From contig SVJM01000001.1 of NCBI GenBank assembly GCA_015068975.1, positions 62,001 to 126,000 of the forward strand: a stretch of DNA of 64,000 nucleotides, given 5' to 3'. The notes below the pieces were generated by a model, which did not search any database, had not been told where the DNA came from, and was given only the letters and a program-made list of their open reading frames with translations. This DNA is from Oscillospiraceae bacterium (GTDB lineage Bacteria; Bacillota; Clostridia; UMGS1810). Below, one piece after another: positions 16,012-24,174 of this stretch. The position numbers were made by a program, and so were the translations under genes. Position 1 is the stretch's first letter. The number at the start of each line of letters is the position of its first letter.

Positions 16012-18381
16012 TTGATAAACGAAAAGGTTTTGAAAACTCTCGAATTTGATAAAATACTAAAAATGCTTTCTCAGATGGCGGTAATGGAGGTAACAGAGCA
16101 ACAGATCCTCACACTTACCCCTATGACAAGTATGAAAAAAATCATAGAAACTCTCAACGAAACCGACGAAGCCACAATGCTTGTGACCAAAAAGGGACAC
16201 CTTCCCATTATGTGCTCACGTGATGTAAGGGGAGCTCTTAAGCATGCGGCTATGGGCGGTATGCTTTCTATGGGTGAGCTTCTTGGTATAGCCAAGCTTC
16301 TGGATACCTCTGTAAGGATAAAGAAGTATCCTGATGATACTAAGCTTACCTATCTTGAAGAGCATATAGATTCTCTTTATGATGACAATTCACTAAGAGA
16401 TAAGATCACATCATGTATCATAGACGAAGAAACTATGGCAGACGGTGCATCAGGGGAGCTTAATGATATCAGACGCAAAATGCGTGGTGCAAGTAACAAA
16501 ATCAAAGATACTTTGCAGAAGTTTACCACAAGTACCACCTACAGAAAGTATCTCCAGGAGCAGATTGTCACAATGCGTGACGACAGATATGTTATACCTG
16601 TAAGGGCGGAGTACAAAGGGGAAATCCGAGGCATAGTACACGATGTATCACAGACGGGATCTACAGTATTTATCGAGCCTGACAGTGTAGTTGAATTAAA
16701 TAACGAAATAAAAAGACTTACAATAGAAGAAAAGAAGGAGATAGAAAGAATCCTTATGGAGCTTTCTTCAGATGTATCTCTTGTCTCAAAGCTTCTTGAG
16801 ATGACTTATGAAACAGTAATCCTTCTGGATATTATATTTGCAAGAGCAAATTTCGCTCACAAATATGACTGCTTCAAGCCAATCATAAATAATGAGGGAC
16901 GCATACACCTTATCAAAGCCAAGCACCCCTTGCTTGACAGACAAAAGGCAGTTGCCATTGATGTTCATCTTGGAGAAGAATTTGATACCCTTATTATCAC
17001 AGGGCCCAATACAGGTGGCAAAACTGTTGCGCTAAAGACAGTGGGACTTCTCACTCTTATGGCACAGACAGGGTTATTCATTCCTGCAAAGGAAGGCTCA
17101 ACTGTAAGTGTGTTTGAAAACATATTTGCAGATATAGGCGATGAGCAGAGCATCGAGCAAAGCTTATCCACATTTTCTGCTCATATGGTAAATATTGTGG
17201 ATATTCTTGACAGAGTAGATGGTTCATCACTGTGCCTTTTTGATGAGCTTGGTGCAGGCACAGACCCTGTAGAGGGTGCGGCACTTGCAATAAGTATACT
17301 TGAGTTTGTCCGTACAATGGGTGCAAGATGTATGGCGACTACCCACTATTCAGAGCTTAAGCTGTATGCACTCTCCACCGATGGTGTAGAAAACGGCTCA
17401 TGTGAATTTGACATAAAGACACTTATGCCTACCTATAAGCTTCTTATAGGTATTCCCGGCAAGAGTAATGCTTTTGCTATTTCCAAGAGACTTGGTCTTT
17501 CGGATCATATTATAAACAATGCAAAAAATCATATAAATACAGAAAACATTAAGTTTGAAGATATCCTTTCAGACCTTGAGAGAAACCGCCAGAAGGCAGA
17601 GGAAGAAAAGAAGCGTGCCCAAAATTATAAAAAAGAGGCAGACAGACTCCGCCGAGAAATGGAAGAAAAAAATAAAAAGCTTAATGAAAAAACAGAAAAA
17701 ATCGTAGAAAAAGCCCGTAAGGAAGCTAAGGATATTATAGACAAGGCAAAGGACGAGGCAGACGAAGCACTTACAGAGATCAGAAAAGCACAGAGAATGA
17801 AGGATGAGAGAGAAGCCAACCGCGCCGCAGAAAAAGCTCGACAGGATCTACTCAAGAAATCCAAAGAGCAGGCATCAGGCATCGGAAATGCTCTCTTTGA
17901 CAAAAAGACCTCTTCCAAACCGCCTAAGACTCTCAAAGCGGGAGATAATGTGCAGATAGTCAACTTAAACCAGACAGGCACAGTTATAAATCCCCCTGAT
18001 TCCAAGGGTGATGTGCAGATAAGAGTGGGTATTATGAAGATCAAGGCGCATATATCCAATCTTAAGCTTATCAAACCACCTGAAGAAAAGAAGCCTGAAA
18101 GAAGAGTGTATGCAGAAAGGCTCAACAAGACCATGTCTGCTTGTACAGAGGTGGATATCAGAGGGCAAAATGTGGAAGATGCCATATATATTCTGGACAA
18201 ATTTATAGACGATGCTATGCTTTGTTCACTGCATCAGATACGTATTATCCACGGCAAGGGTACAGGAATCCTAAGAAACGGAATACATCAGTATCTTAAG
18301 AAACACCCGGGGATAAGGACATACCACTTAGCCGCATTCGGAGAAGGGGATTCGGGAGTGACAATTGCCGAGCTTAAATAG
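16012..18381 (+). CDS. mutS2: Endonuclease MutS2
   Basis: MutS-like ATPase acting in recombination control or ribosome rescue in Firmicutes. The 789-residue protein has the MutS core and clamp regions, an ABC-type ATPase with Walker A GPNTGGKT near residue 331, signature STFSAHM and Walker B LCLFDELGAGTD near 407, a long charged coiled coil (about 515-630), a KOW-like stretch and a C-terminal Smr nuclease domain (about 715-789; VDIRGQ and IIHGKGTGILR). Full length for the family. The start is a TTG 8-9 nt after AAAAAGGACGG. The WYL regulator follows 15 nt later. Confidence 0.96.
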   Translation: MINEKVLKTLEFDKILKMLSQMAVMEVTEQQILTLTPMTSMKKIIETLNETDEATMLVTKKGHLPIMCSRDVRGALKHAAMGGMLSMGELLGIAKLLDTSVRIKKYPDDTKLTYLEEHIDSLYDDNSLRDKITSCIIDEETMADGASGELNDIRRKMRGASNKIKDTLQKFTTSTTYRKYLQEQIVTMRDDRYVIPVRAEYKGEIRGIVHDVSQTGSTVFIEPDSVVELNNEIKRLTIEEKKEIERILMELSSDVSLVSKLLEMTYETVILLDIIFARANFAHKYDCFKPIINNEGRIHLIKAKHPLLDRQKAVAIDVHLGEEFDTLIITGPNTGGKTVALKTVGLLTLMAQTGLFIPAKEGSTVSVFENIFADIGDEQSIEQSLSTFSAHMVNIVDILDRVDGSSLCLFDELGAGTDPVEGAALAISILEFVRTMGARCMATTHYSELKLYALSTDGVENGSCEFDIKTLMPTYKLLIGIPGKSNAFAISKRLGLSDHIINNAKNHINTENIKFEDILSDLERNRQKAEEEKKRAQNYKKEADRLRREMEEKNKKLNEKTEKIVEKARKEAKDIIDKAKDEADEALTEIRKAQRMKDEREANRAAEKARQDLLKKSKEQASGIGNALFDKKTSSKPPKTLKAGDNVQIVNLNQTGTVINPPDSKGDVQIRVGIMKIKAHISNLKLIKPPEEKKPERRVYAERLNKTMSACTEVDIRGQNVEDAIYILDKFIDDAMLCSLHQIRIIHGKGTGILRNGIHQYLKKHPGIRTYHLAAFGEGDSGVTIAELK

Positions 18382-18396
18382 GTAAGGAGGGATCTT

Positions 18397-19416
18397 ATGC
18401 CAAAGGAATCAAATCAAAAACTTAAAATGCTTTATCTTTTGAAAATTCTTTCGGAAAACACTGACGAAACTCATCATATGGGTATGAATGAAATAATAGA
18501 CAAGCTTGCTTTGAATGGTATCAAGGCGGAAAGAAAGTCCATTTATTCTGACATAGAAGAGCTTAAGTTCTTCGGTGTGGATATTATATGTGAAAAAAAC
18601 AAAACCTTCGGCTATTATATCGGCAGTCGTGATTTTGAACTGCCTGAGCTTAAGCTTCTTGTGGACAGTGTTCAGTGTTCCAAGTTTATTACAGAGAAGA
18701 AGAGCCTGGAGCTTATACACAAGCTTGAAGCCCTTACCTCCAGACACAATGCAAACAAGCTTCAGCGTCAGGTTTATGTGGCAGACAGAGTAAAGAATCT
18801 CAGCGAGATTATCTATTACAATGTGGACAGCTTACACGAAGCCATTTATGACGGATACAAAATAGCCTTTAAGTATTATGAATATTCACCTGACAAAGAG
18901 AGAGTGCTCAGAAACAATGGTGATGATTATGTGGTAAGCCCCTATTCTCTCACTTATTCTGATGACAATTACTACCTTATCTGTCATTATCCTAAGCACG
19001 AAGGCGGACTTTCTCATTTCAGAGTAGACAAGATGGCAGATATTAGAATCCTCAAAGAAAAGTGTGAGGACGTCCGCACGGTAACTGACGAGGATTTTAA
19101 TCTGGGAGAGTATTCCAAGAAGATTTTTTCCATGTATGCAGGTAAAACTCAGACTGTGCAGATTTTGTGTCACAATTCGGTGATAAATCCTGTCATTGAC
19201 CGCTTTGGTGAAAATGTGATGGTAAGAAAAGAAGATGATGAGCATTTTATCGTCACTGCAAAGATATTTGCAAGTCCCACATTTTTTGCATGGGTATTTA
19301 CTTTCGGTGACAGAATGAAAATAATATCTCCTACAGACACAGTAGACAGATTCAAAGAAATGATAAAAGGAGTGTATAATAATTATGAAGAAACAGTACA
19401 AAGCGATGATATTTGA
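18397..19416 (+). CDS. WYL-domain transcriptional regulator
   Basis: Regulators of this class bind nucleic acid or nucleotide ligands via the WYL domain and often control stress or defence genes. The 339-residue protein has an N-terminal helix-turn-helix (about 1-75, with ERKSIYSDIEELK), a middle helical linker, and a WYL domain (about 145-225) where the core reads SPYSLTYSDDNYYLICHY; a C-terminal WCX-like part completes it. It has AGGAGGGA before the ATG and sits between mutS2 and a HAD phosphatase with which it overlaps by 32 nt, so translation may be coupled. Confidence 0.9.
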   Translation: MPKESNQKLKMLYLLKILSENTDETHHMGMNEIIDKLALNGIKAERKSIYSDIEELKFFGVDIICEKNKTFGYYIGSRDFELPELKLLVDSVQCSKFITEKKSLELIHKLEALTSRHNANKLQRQVYVADRVKNLSEIIYYNVDSLHEAIYDGYKIAFKYYEYSPDKERVLRNNGDDYVVSPYSLTYSDDNYYLICHYPKHEGGLSHFRVDKMADIRILKEKCEDVRTVTDEDFNLGEYSKKIFSMYAGKTQTVQILCHNSVINPVIDRFGENVMVRKEDDEHFIVTAKIFASPTFFAWVFTFGDRMKIISPTDTVDRFKEMIKGVYNNYEETVQSDDI

Positions 19417-20053
19417 TCTTGACGGCACTCTTGCCGACACAATTGACACCATTACATATTATTGCAACAGAGCATTGGATAAGTTCGGCTTTGACCCTAT
19501 AGATAAGGAAAGATACAAATATCTTGTAGGTAACGGATATAAGGTTCTGGTCAAGGGGATGCTTGATGAGTACAATGCATATGAGGAAAAGCTCTTCAAT
19601 GAAATGGCAGAGTATTATCACGATGATTATGAGACAGATTCGTTGTATCTTACAAAGCTTTTTGACGGAATGGAGGAGCTTATTTCAACTCTTAAGCAAA
19701 GGGGAATAAAGGTGGCAGTTTTTTCAAACAAGCCACACGGTGCGGTGAAGGATGTAATAGATGCTTTCTTTCCCGAAAACACCTTCGATGTGTGCCAGGG
19801 TCAGAACGGTACTTTTCCTCTTAAGCCTGCTCCTGACGGAGTGATTAAGATTATGGAAGAAATGGGGGTTACAAAGGAAGAAACTATTTATGTGGGAGAT
19901 ACCTCCACAGATATGATCACAGGCAAAAGTGCAGGGGTATTTACCATTGGTTGCGAATGGGGCTTCCGTACAAAGGATGAGCTGATAGAGACAGGAGCAG
20001 ACCTTATTGTAAAGCATCCTTTGGATATAATAAAATTTTTGGACGAAGATTAA
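19385..20053 (+). CDS. HAD-superfamily phosphatase (phosphoglycolate phosphatase-like)
   Basis: Dephosphorylates small phosphoesters; Gph-like members remove 2-phosphoglycolate. The 222-residue protein starts MKKQYKAMIFDLDGTLADT (motif I with nucleophile Asp), then VAVFSNKPH (motif II), the Lys in FPLKPAPDG (motif III) and VGDTSTDMITGKSAG (motif IV). A helical cap (about 20-85) is in the usual place. Its start lies inside the 3' end of the WYL gene. The exact substrate is not determined by these motifs. The next gene, pyrH, is 86 nt away. Confidence 0.88.
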   Translation: MKKQYKAMIFDLDGTLADTIDTITYYCNRALDKFGFDPIDKERYKYLVGNGYKVLVKGMLDEYNAYEEKLFNEMAEYYHDDYETDSLYLTKLFDGMEELISTLKQRGIKVAVFSNKPHGAVKDVIDAFFPENTFDVCQGQNGTFPLKPAPDGVIKIMEEMGVTKEETIYVGDTSTDMITGKSAGVFTIGCEWGFRTKDELIETGADLIVKHPLDIIKFLDED

Positions 20054-20139
20054 AAATATAAAGAGGAAATAAATATCTTTTGTCGAATTAATAGTTTGAT
20101 GAGATAAAATATAATTTACACAGAGAGGATTGATAATAA

Positions 20140-20844
20140 ATGAAACCAAAGTACAAAAGAGTGCTTCTCAAACTAAGTGGCGAAGCACTTGCAGGACCTA
20201 AGGGCTTCGGACTTGATACAGATACCATATCAGCTATATCCAAGACTATCAAGGAATGTGTGGATATGGGAGTAGAGATATCTATCGTTGTAGGCGGTGG
20301 AAACTTCTGGAGAGGCAGAACCGGAGAAAGCATGGACAGAACAAGAGCAGACCATATGGGTATGCTTGCCACAGTTATAAACTCTCTTGCTATGCAGGAT
20401 GCACTGGAAAATGTGGGAATACCTACAAGAGTACAGACTGCTATAGAAATGAAGCAGATTGCAGAGCCATACATAAGAGGCAAGGCAGAGAGACATCTGG
20501 AAAAAGGCAGAGTGGTAATATTCGGCTGTGGAACAGGAAATCCGTTTTTCTCAACAGATACAGCTGCAGCATTGAGAGCAGTAGAAACAGGCTCAGAAGT
20601 GATCCTTCTTGCAAAGAAGGTAGATGCTGTATATGACAGTGACCCGAATATCAATCCCAATGCTAAGAAATATGACAAGCTTAAATTCATCGATGTACTT
20701 AATCAGGGACTTGGTGTAATGGATTCCACTGCATCCACACTTTGTATGGACAACAATATCCCTATCAGAGTATTTGGTCTTGACAATCCTGATAATATCA
20801 AAAAAGTTCTTCTCGGCGAAGAGCTTGGAACATTGGTGTATTAA
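20140..20844 (+). CDS. pyrH: UMP kinase
   Basis: Phosphorylates UMP to UDP with ATP in pyrimidine nucleotide synthesis. The 234-residue protein matches the amino-acid-kinase fold of bacterial PyrH, with [10 protein letters not shown] at the start, [19 protein letters not shown] and [20 protein letters not shown]. Length is typical. GAGAGG precedes the ATG. It stands 18 nt before frr, an arrangement conserved in most bacteria. Confidence 0.97.
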   Translation: MKPKYKRVLLKLSGEALAGPKGFGLDTDTISAISKTIKECVDMGVEISIVVGGGNFWRGRTGESMDRTRADHMGMLATVINSLAMQDALENVGIPTRVQTAIEMKQIAEPYIRGKAERHLEKGRVVIFGCGTGNPFFSTDTAAALRAVETGSEVILLAKKVDAVYDSDPNINPNAKKYDKLKFIDVLNQGLGVMDSTASTLCMDNNIPIRVFGLDNPDNIKKVLLGEELGTLVY

Positions 20845-20862
20845 AGAAAAGGAGATAAAATT

Positions 20863-21414
20863 ATGGCTAACTTAGAACAATTTGAAACCAGAATGGGCAA
20901 AGCAATACAAAATCTCGAAAGTGAGTACAATTCAATCAGAGCAGGCAGAGCAAATGCTGCAGTTCTTGACAAAATCACTGTAGAATACTATGGTGTAGCA
21001 TCACCACTTGCAACAATTGCAAGTGTAAGTGTGCCTGATGCAAGAACACTTCTTATCCAGCCATGGGATGCTTCTATTCTTTCAGAGATTGAGAAGTCTA
21101 TCCAGAAGTCAGAGCTTGGTATCAACCCTGCAAATGACGGTAAGGCTATAAGACTTAATTTCCCACCTCTTACAGAAGAGAGAAGAAAGGAAATCGTAAA
21201 GGATGTATCCAAAAAGGCTGAAGCAGCAAGAGTTGCTGTAAGAAATATCCGTCGTGATGCAATGGATTATTTCAAAAACCAGAAGAAAAATAATGAGATT
21301 ACAGAGGATGATCTTAAGGGTGCTGAGAAGGATATACAGACACTTACAGATAAGTATATTAAGATTATAGACGATACATGTAGTAAGAAAGAAAAAGAAA
21401 TTCTCTCCGTCTGA
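20863..21414 (+). CDS. frr: Ribosome recycling factor
   Basis: Splits post-termination ribosomes with EF-G. The 183-residue protein has the tRNA-like two-domain layout and conserved motifs: RAGRANAAVLDKITVEYYG, LLIQPWDASIL, NDGKAIRLNFPPLTEERR and VAVRNIRRDAMD. AAAGGAG lies before the ATG. Normally uppS follows closely; here a terminator and about 1.1 kb of repeats intervene. Confidence 0.97.
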   Translation: MANLEQFETRMGKAIQNLESEYNSIRAGRANAAVLDKITVEYYGVASPLATIASVSVPDARTLLIQPWDASILSEIEKSIQKSELGINPANDGKAIRLNFPPLTEERRKEIVKDVSKKAEAARVAVRNIRRDAMDYFKNQKKNNEITEDDLKGAEKDIQTLTDKYIKIIDDTCSKKEKEILSV

Positions 21415-21498
21415 TGGAGTAAAAATGGCCTGTACCACAAAATGGCGAGGCGAAGAAAAAGTTTTATACTTATAAATTTAAAAATAAACAATTTAAGG

Positions 21499-21532
21499 AA
21501 GAAAATCTTACATTTGTAAGATTTTCTTTTTT
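21499..21532 (+). terminator. Terminator after frr
   Basis: 13-bp stem (21499-21511 with 21516-21528), 4-nt loop and T-run. A nested-hairpin repeat begins about 20 nt later. Confidence 0.85.
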
Positions 21533-21549
21533 ATATGCCATTTTGTTTT

Positions 21550-21614
21550 GAACAAACTTCACCTCTCGGCGTATAAACATACGCCTTCGGGTAACCCTGC
21601 GGTTCAGTTTGTCC
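21550..21614. repeat. Nested-hairpin dispersed repeat, copy at 21.55 kb
   Basis: Outer arms ACAAACT (21552-21558) and AGTTTGT (21606-21612); inner stem GGCGTAT-AAAC-ATACGCC (21568-21585); a third small stem around GGGTAACCC. Confidence 0.8.
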
Positions 21615-21712
21615 AATACAGACGATTTTTTCATCCATCAGAGATGTGACATAGGGACGTGCCGTTTTGTCATACTGTGCAAAAGAAAAGTTAACTGTAG
21701 CACAAAGCCCCT

Positions 21713-21787
21713 CGTCATCCTGAGCGCAGTCGAAGGATCTATATTAATTATATGTTTCGACTCCGTTACACTCCGCTCAACATGACG
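21713..21787. repeat. REP-like imperfect inverted repeat
   Basis: Begins CGTCATCCTGAGCGCAGTCG and ends with CCGCTCAACATGACG, so the two ends pair imperfectly over about 25 nt (also AGTCGAA with TTCGACT). The words CATCCTGAGCG...TCGAAGGATCT are familiar from repeated intergenic elements in many bacterial genomes. Only one clear copy is in this window. Confidence 0.6.
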
Positions 21788-21845
21788 TTGCAACAAGTCT
21801 GCAATACCCCTGCTTGTCCACTTTTGATAATATCCAAACTTTTTG

Positions 21846-21874
21846 TTGCTAAAAAAATATTTTTGGTGTATAAT
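21846..21874 (+). promoter_or_regulatory. Predicted promoter of the structured RNA
   Basis: TTGCTA and TATAAT with a 17-nt spacer. The predicted first transcribed base falls at about 21881, exactly where the 5' arm of the closing stem begins. Confidence 0.65.
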
Positions 21875-21880
21875 ATTTTT

Positions 21881-22033
21881 GCGCACAACAATTTAATAAT
21901 GAATACATTTAGGCAACTTGTTACATTGTAAAAAATGTACGTGCTCTTACAACAGAGTTGTCTTATTTGTATTCTTTTGTTGTGCGCAAAAAGAGTCGTA
22001 CGTTTTTAGCGTCGGTTCTTCCGGCGCTTTTTT
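21881..22033 (+). ncRNA. Candidate structured RNA or leader attenuator
   Basis: The predicted transcript starts GCGCACAACA, which pairs perfectly with TGTTGTGCGC at 21978-21987. Nested inside are GAATACA (21901-21907) with TGTATTC (21968-21974), then a helix of about 11 bp (21912-21922 with 21951-21962, one bulge) and an apical ACATT/AATGT hairpin (21923-21938). The result is a long rod with internal loops. An intrinsic terminator follows at 22008-22033. The rod with a closed 5'-3' stem recalls 6S RNA, but homology is not shown. Because a ribosome site and a 93-residue gene follow the terminator within 20 nt, it could instead be an attenuating leader. Confidence 0.6.
22008..22033 (+). terminator. 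Intrinsic terminator of the structured RNA
   Basis: 8-bp GC-rich stem (22008-22015 with 22021-22028, one G-T pair), loop TTCTT, then six T. Confidence 0.85.
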
Positions 22034-22052
22034 AATTAAAAGGAGGATTGTT

Positions 22053-22334
22053 ATGTTTCCCTTAGATGAAGACATCATAAGAGATATATATTCAAAGCAA
22101 CAAAAAACTATAGAAAGAGATAGATGGTTTGATGAGGAATACTCGAAACGCTACAGCTATCTTAATGAGTGTATTGAAAAACTCAGAGCAGAGCTCACTC
22201 CAAAACAGGATATATTGATGCAAAGACTTCTTGGCGCGATGCAGATGTACAATGAATATAATGAGCTTAAGAGATTCGGAAAAGATATGAAATGCATGTA
22301 CGATTTCGGTATGTGTCTTAAAAACAAATATTAA
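22053..22334 (+). CDS. Small helical protein, 93 residues, unknown
   Basis: Not recognised. The protein is charged and predicted almost wholly alpha-helical, with no signal peptide, membrane segment or cysteine cluster (two Cys near the C-terminus). AAAAGGAGG lies 6-7 nt before the ATG at 22053, giving good support for translation; the longer in-frame upstream reading would run through the RNA stem and terminator and is rejected. Its mRNA would have to read through the terminator ending at 22033, so expression may be conditional. It sits in the insertion that separates frr from uppS. Confidence 0.65.
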   Translation: MFPLDEDIIRDIYSKQQKTIERDRWFDEEYSKRYSYLNECIEKLRAELTPKQDILMQRLLGAMQMYNEYNELKRFGKDMKCMYDFGMCLKNKY

Positions 22335-22404
22335 AGATAAGAGAGGAGTAGAAGTTTATTTTTACATCCTCTTTTTTGATGACAACACGATTTTTTGTTT
22401 TATT

Positions 22405-22451
22405 CCTCAAAACTTACCAAAAGGGACGGTCCCTTTTGGTAAGTTTTGAGG
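22405..22451. terminator. Perfect 23-bp inverted repeat with GGGACGGTCCC core
   Basis: Arms 22405-22427 and 22429-22451 pair perfectly around a single central base. It shares the GGGAC-S-GTCCC core with elements at 14526, 48016 and 51948, though the arm sequence differs and no T-run follows directly. Confidence 0.75.
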
Positions 22452-22479
22452 GCGATGGTACGGATTTTTTATCTTCATC

Positions 22480-22508
22480 TTGCAGTTATTAATATTTTAT
22501 TGTATAAT
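22480..22508 (+). promoter_or_regulatory. Predicted promoter for uppS-cdsA-dxr-rseP
   Basis: TTGCAG and TATAAT with a 17-nt spacer. It gives the envelope-lipid cluster its own start, independent of pyrH-frr. Confidence 0.65.
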
Positions 22509-22577
22509 ATATTTAATAATGTGCATTTTTGTTTAAATGTGTAAGTTTATATTCACAGAATCTTTTGGAGGGCGGAT

Positions 22578-23324
22578 ATGTTTAATATTTTTAAGAAAAA
22601 GAATCATTCACAGAAGCTTGATATGGCAAATATCCCAAATCACGTGGCTGTTATTATGGATGGCAACGGCAGATGGGCTAAAAAGAGAGGCCTTCCCAGA
22701 AGTGCAGGGCACGTTGTGGGAGCCAAAAATCTTGAAAAAATAATTCAGTATGCAGGCGATATCGGTATTAAAAATATCACTCTTTACTGCTTTTCTACCG
22801 AAAACTGGAAAAGACCAAAGGACGAAGTGGATGCATTGATGAAGCTTTTTGTTCAGTATATGCACGACTATGATAAGCTTATGGGTGACAAGAAGGCAAG
22901 GGTAAGATTCCTCGGTACAAGAGAAGGCATAGATCCCGAAATTTGTGACCTTATGGAAGAAGTAGAGAAAAAGTCTGAAATGAATGACGAGCTTAATGTA
23001 AATCTTTGCTTAAACTATGGCGGAAGAGAAGAGCTTGTAAATGCTGTAAAGCTTATTGCAGAAGATGTGGCTTCCGGCAAAATTGATCCGAAGGATATTA
23101 CAGAAAAGGATATTAATGACCGCCTTTATACATCATTTGCTCCCGATCCTGACCTTATCATCAGACCAAGCGGAGAGCTTCGACTTTCAAATTTCCTTCT
23201 CTGGCAGTGTGCTTACAGTGAATTCTGGTTTTCAGATATTCTCTGGCCTGACTTTGTACCTAAGAGAATGGAAAAGGCGATTATAGATTTCCAGCAGAGA
23301 AACAGAAGATTTGGGGGAGTTTGA
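22578..23324 (+). CDS. uppS: Isoprenyl transferase (undecaprenyl diphosphate synthase)
   Basis: Makes the C55 lipid carrier for wall synthesis from FPP and IPP. The 248-residue protein has VAVIMDGNGRWA with the catalytic Asp, GHVVGAKNLEKI, YCFSTENWKRP, and the C-terminal PDLIIRPSGELRLSNFLLWQ and ySEFWF motifs typical of cis-prenyl synthases. A GGAGGG site precedes the ATG. It begins the cluster uppS-cdsA-dxr-rseP, with a 1-nt gap before the next start. Confidence 0.96.
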   Translation: MFNIFKKKNHSQKLDMANIPNHVAVIMDGNGRWAKKRGLPRSAGHVVGAKNLEKIIQYAGDIGIKNITLYCFSTENWKRPKDEVDALMKLFVQYMHDYDKLMGDKKARVRFLGTREGIDPEICDLMEEVEKKSEMNDELNVNLCLNYGGREELVNAVKLIAEDVASGKIDPKDITEKDINDRLYTSFAPDPDLIIRPSGELRLSNFLLWQCAYSEFWFSDILWPDFVPKRMEKAIIDFQQRNRRFGGV

Positions 23325-23325
23325 T

Positions 23326-24153
23326 ATGAAGACCCGTATTTTATCAGGGATTTGTATGGTGATAATAGCTGTTGTGATTCTTACTCTGGGTAAGCTTACC
23401 CTTGGGGTATCTATGGCAGTTATTTCACTTATAGCTGTGTATGAAGGCTCAAAGGCTATCGGGGTTATTGACAATGACAAAGGGCTTTTTGGTGTGAATA
23501 TTCTCTATTCACTTTGTGTAAATTCTATTTATATTTTAAATACCCTTGGGATTTGTAATTTCGTTTTCGAAGAAATACTCATACCCATAACTGTGGTATA
23601 TATCATAGTATGCCTTATTTATGCAGTGTTTAAGTATGGAGAAACGAAGTTTTCTCTTATTGCAGAAAATATATTCTTTACATTTTATATTGTAGTGTTT
23701 TTCTCATATGTTGTGCTTATCCGTGCCACAAATGGCGGAGAAGCTCTTATATGGCTTGTACTCCTTTCCCCATGGGCTACGGACACATTGGCATATTTCA
23801 GCGGTGTATTTTTTGGCAAACATAAGCTTATAGAGAAGGTAAGCCCCAAGAAGACCATCGAGGGAAGCATTGGTGGCACTATTGGTTGTGTGGTGGTTGC
23901 CTATATTTATGGCGTGATTATAGCTAAGATTGGATATATTCCAAACTATGTAAATTTGCTTATATTTGCGGCTATTTCTTCTGTGGTTTCTCAGTTTGGG
24001 GATCTTGCGGCTTCCTGTATCAAAAGAGAACACGGAGTGAAGGATTATGGTTCATTGATTCCGGGACATGGCGGTATACTTGACAGATTTGATTCGGTGC
24101 TTTTTGTGGCACCGCTTATGTACTACTTTATGCAGTACCTTCCAATACTTTAG
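23326..24153 (+). CDS. cdsA: Phosphatidate cytidylyltransferase
   Basis: Converts phosphatidate and CTP to CDP-diacylglycerol in the membrane. The 275-residue protein has about seven to eight membrane helices and the C-terminal signature with SQFGDLAASCIKRE, KDYGSLIPGHGGILDRFDS. The start at 23326 follows GGGGGAG and lies just after the uppS stop; the earlier in-frame start at 23311 would overlap uppS without benefit. Confidence 0.94.
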   Translation: MKTRILSGICMVIIAVVILTLGKLTLGVSMAVISLIAVYEGSKAIGVIDNDKGLFGVNILYSLCVNSIYILNTLGICNFVFEEILIPITVVYIIVCLIYAVFKYGETKFSLIAENIFFTFYIVVFFSYVVLIRATNGGEALIWLVLLSPWATDTLAYFSGVFFGKHKLIEKVSPKKTIEGSIGGTIGCVVVAYIYGVIIAKIGYIPNYVNLLIFAAISSVVSQFGDLAASCIKREHGVKDYGSLIPGHGGILDRFDSVLFVAPLMYYFMQYLPIL

Positions 24154-24174
24154 ACAAAAAGGTTATGATTACTT

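Noticed and set aside
21638-21886. 82-residue minus-strand frame in the frr-uppS gap
   Set aside because: It spans the REP-like inverted repeat and an RNA promoter, and lacks a ribosome site.
21918-22052. Longer version of the 93-residue protein starting at 21918
   Set aside because: It would be translated through the RNA stem and the terminator; the ribosome site clearly marks 22053.
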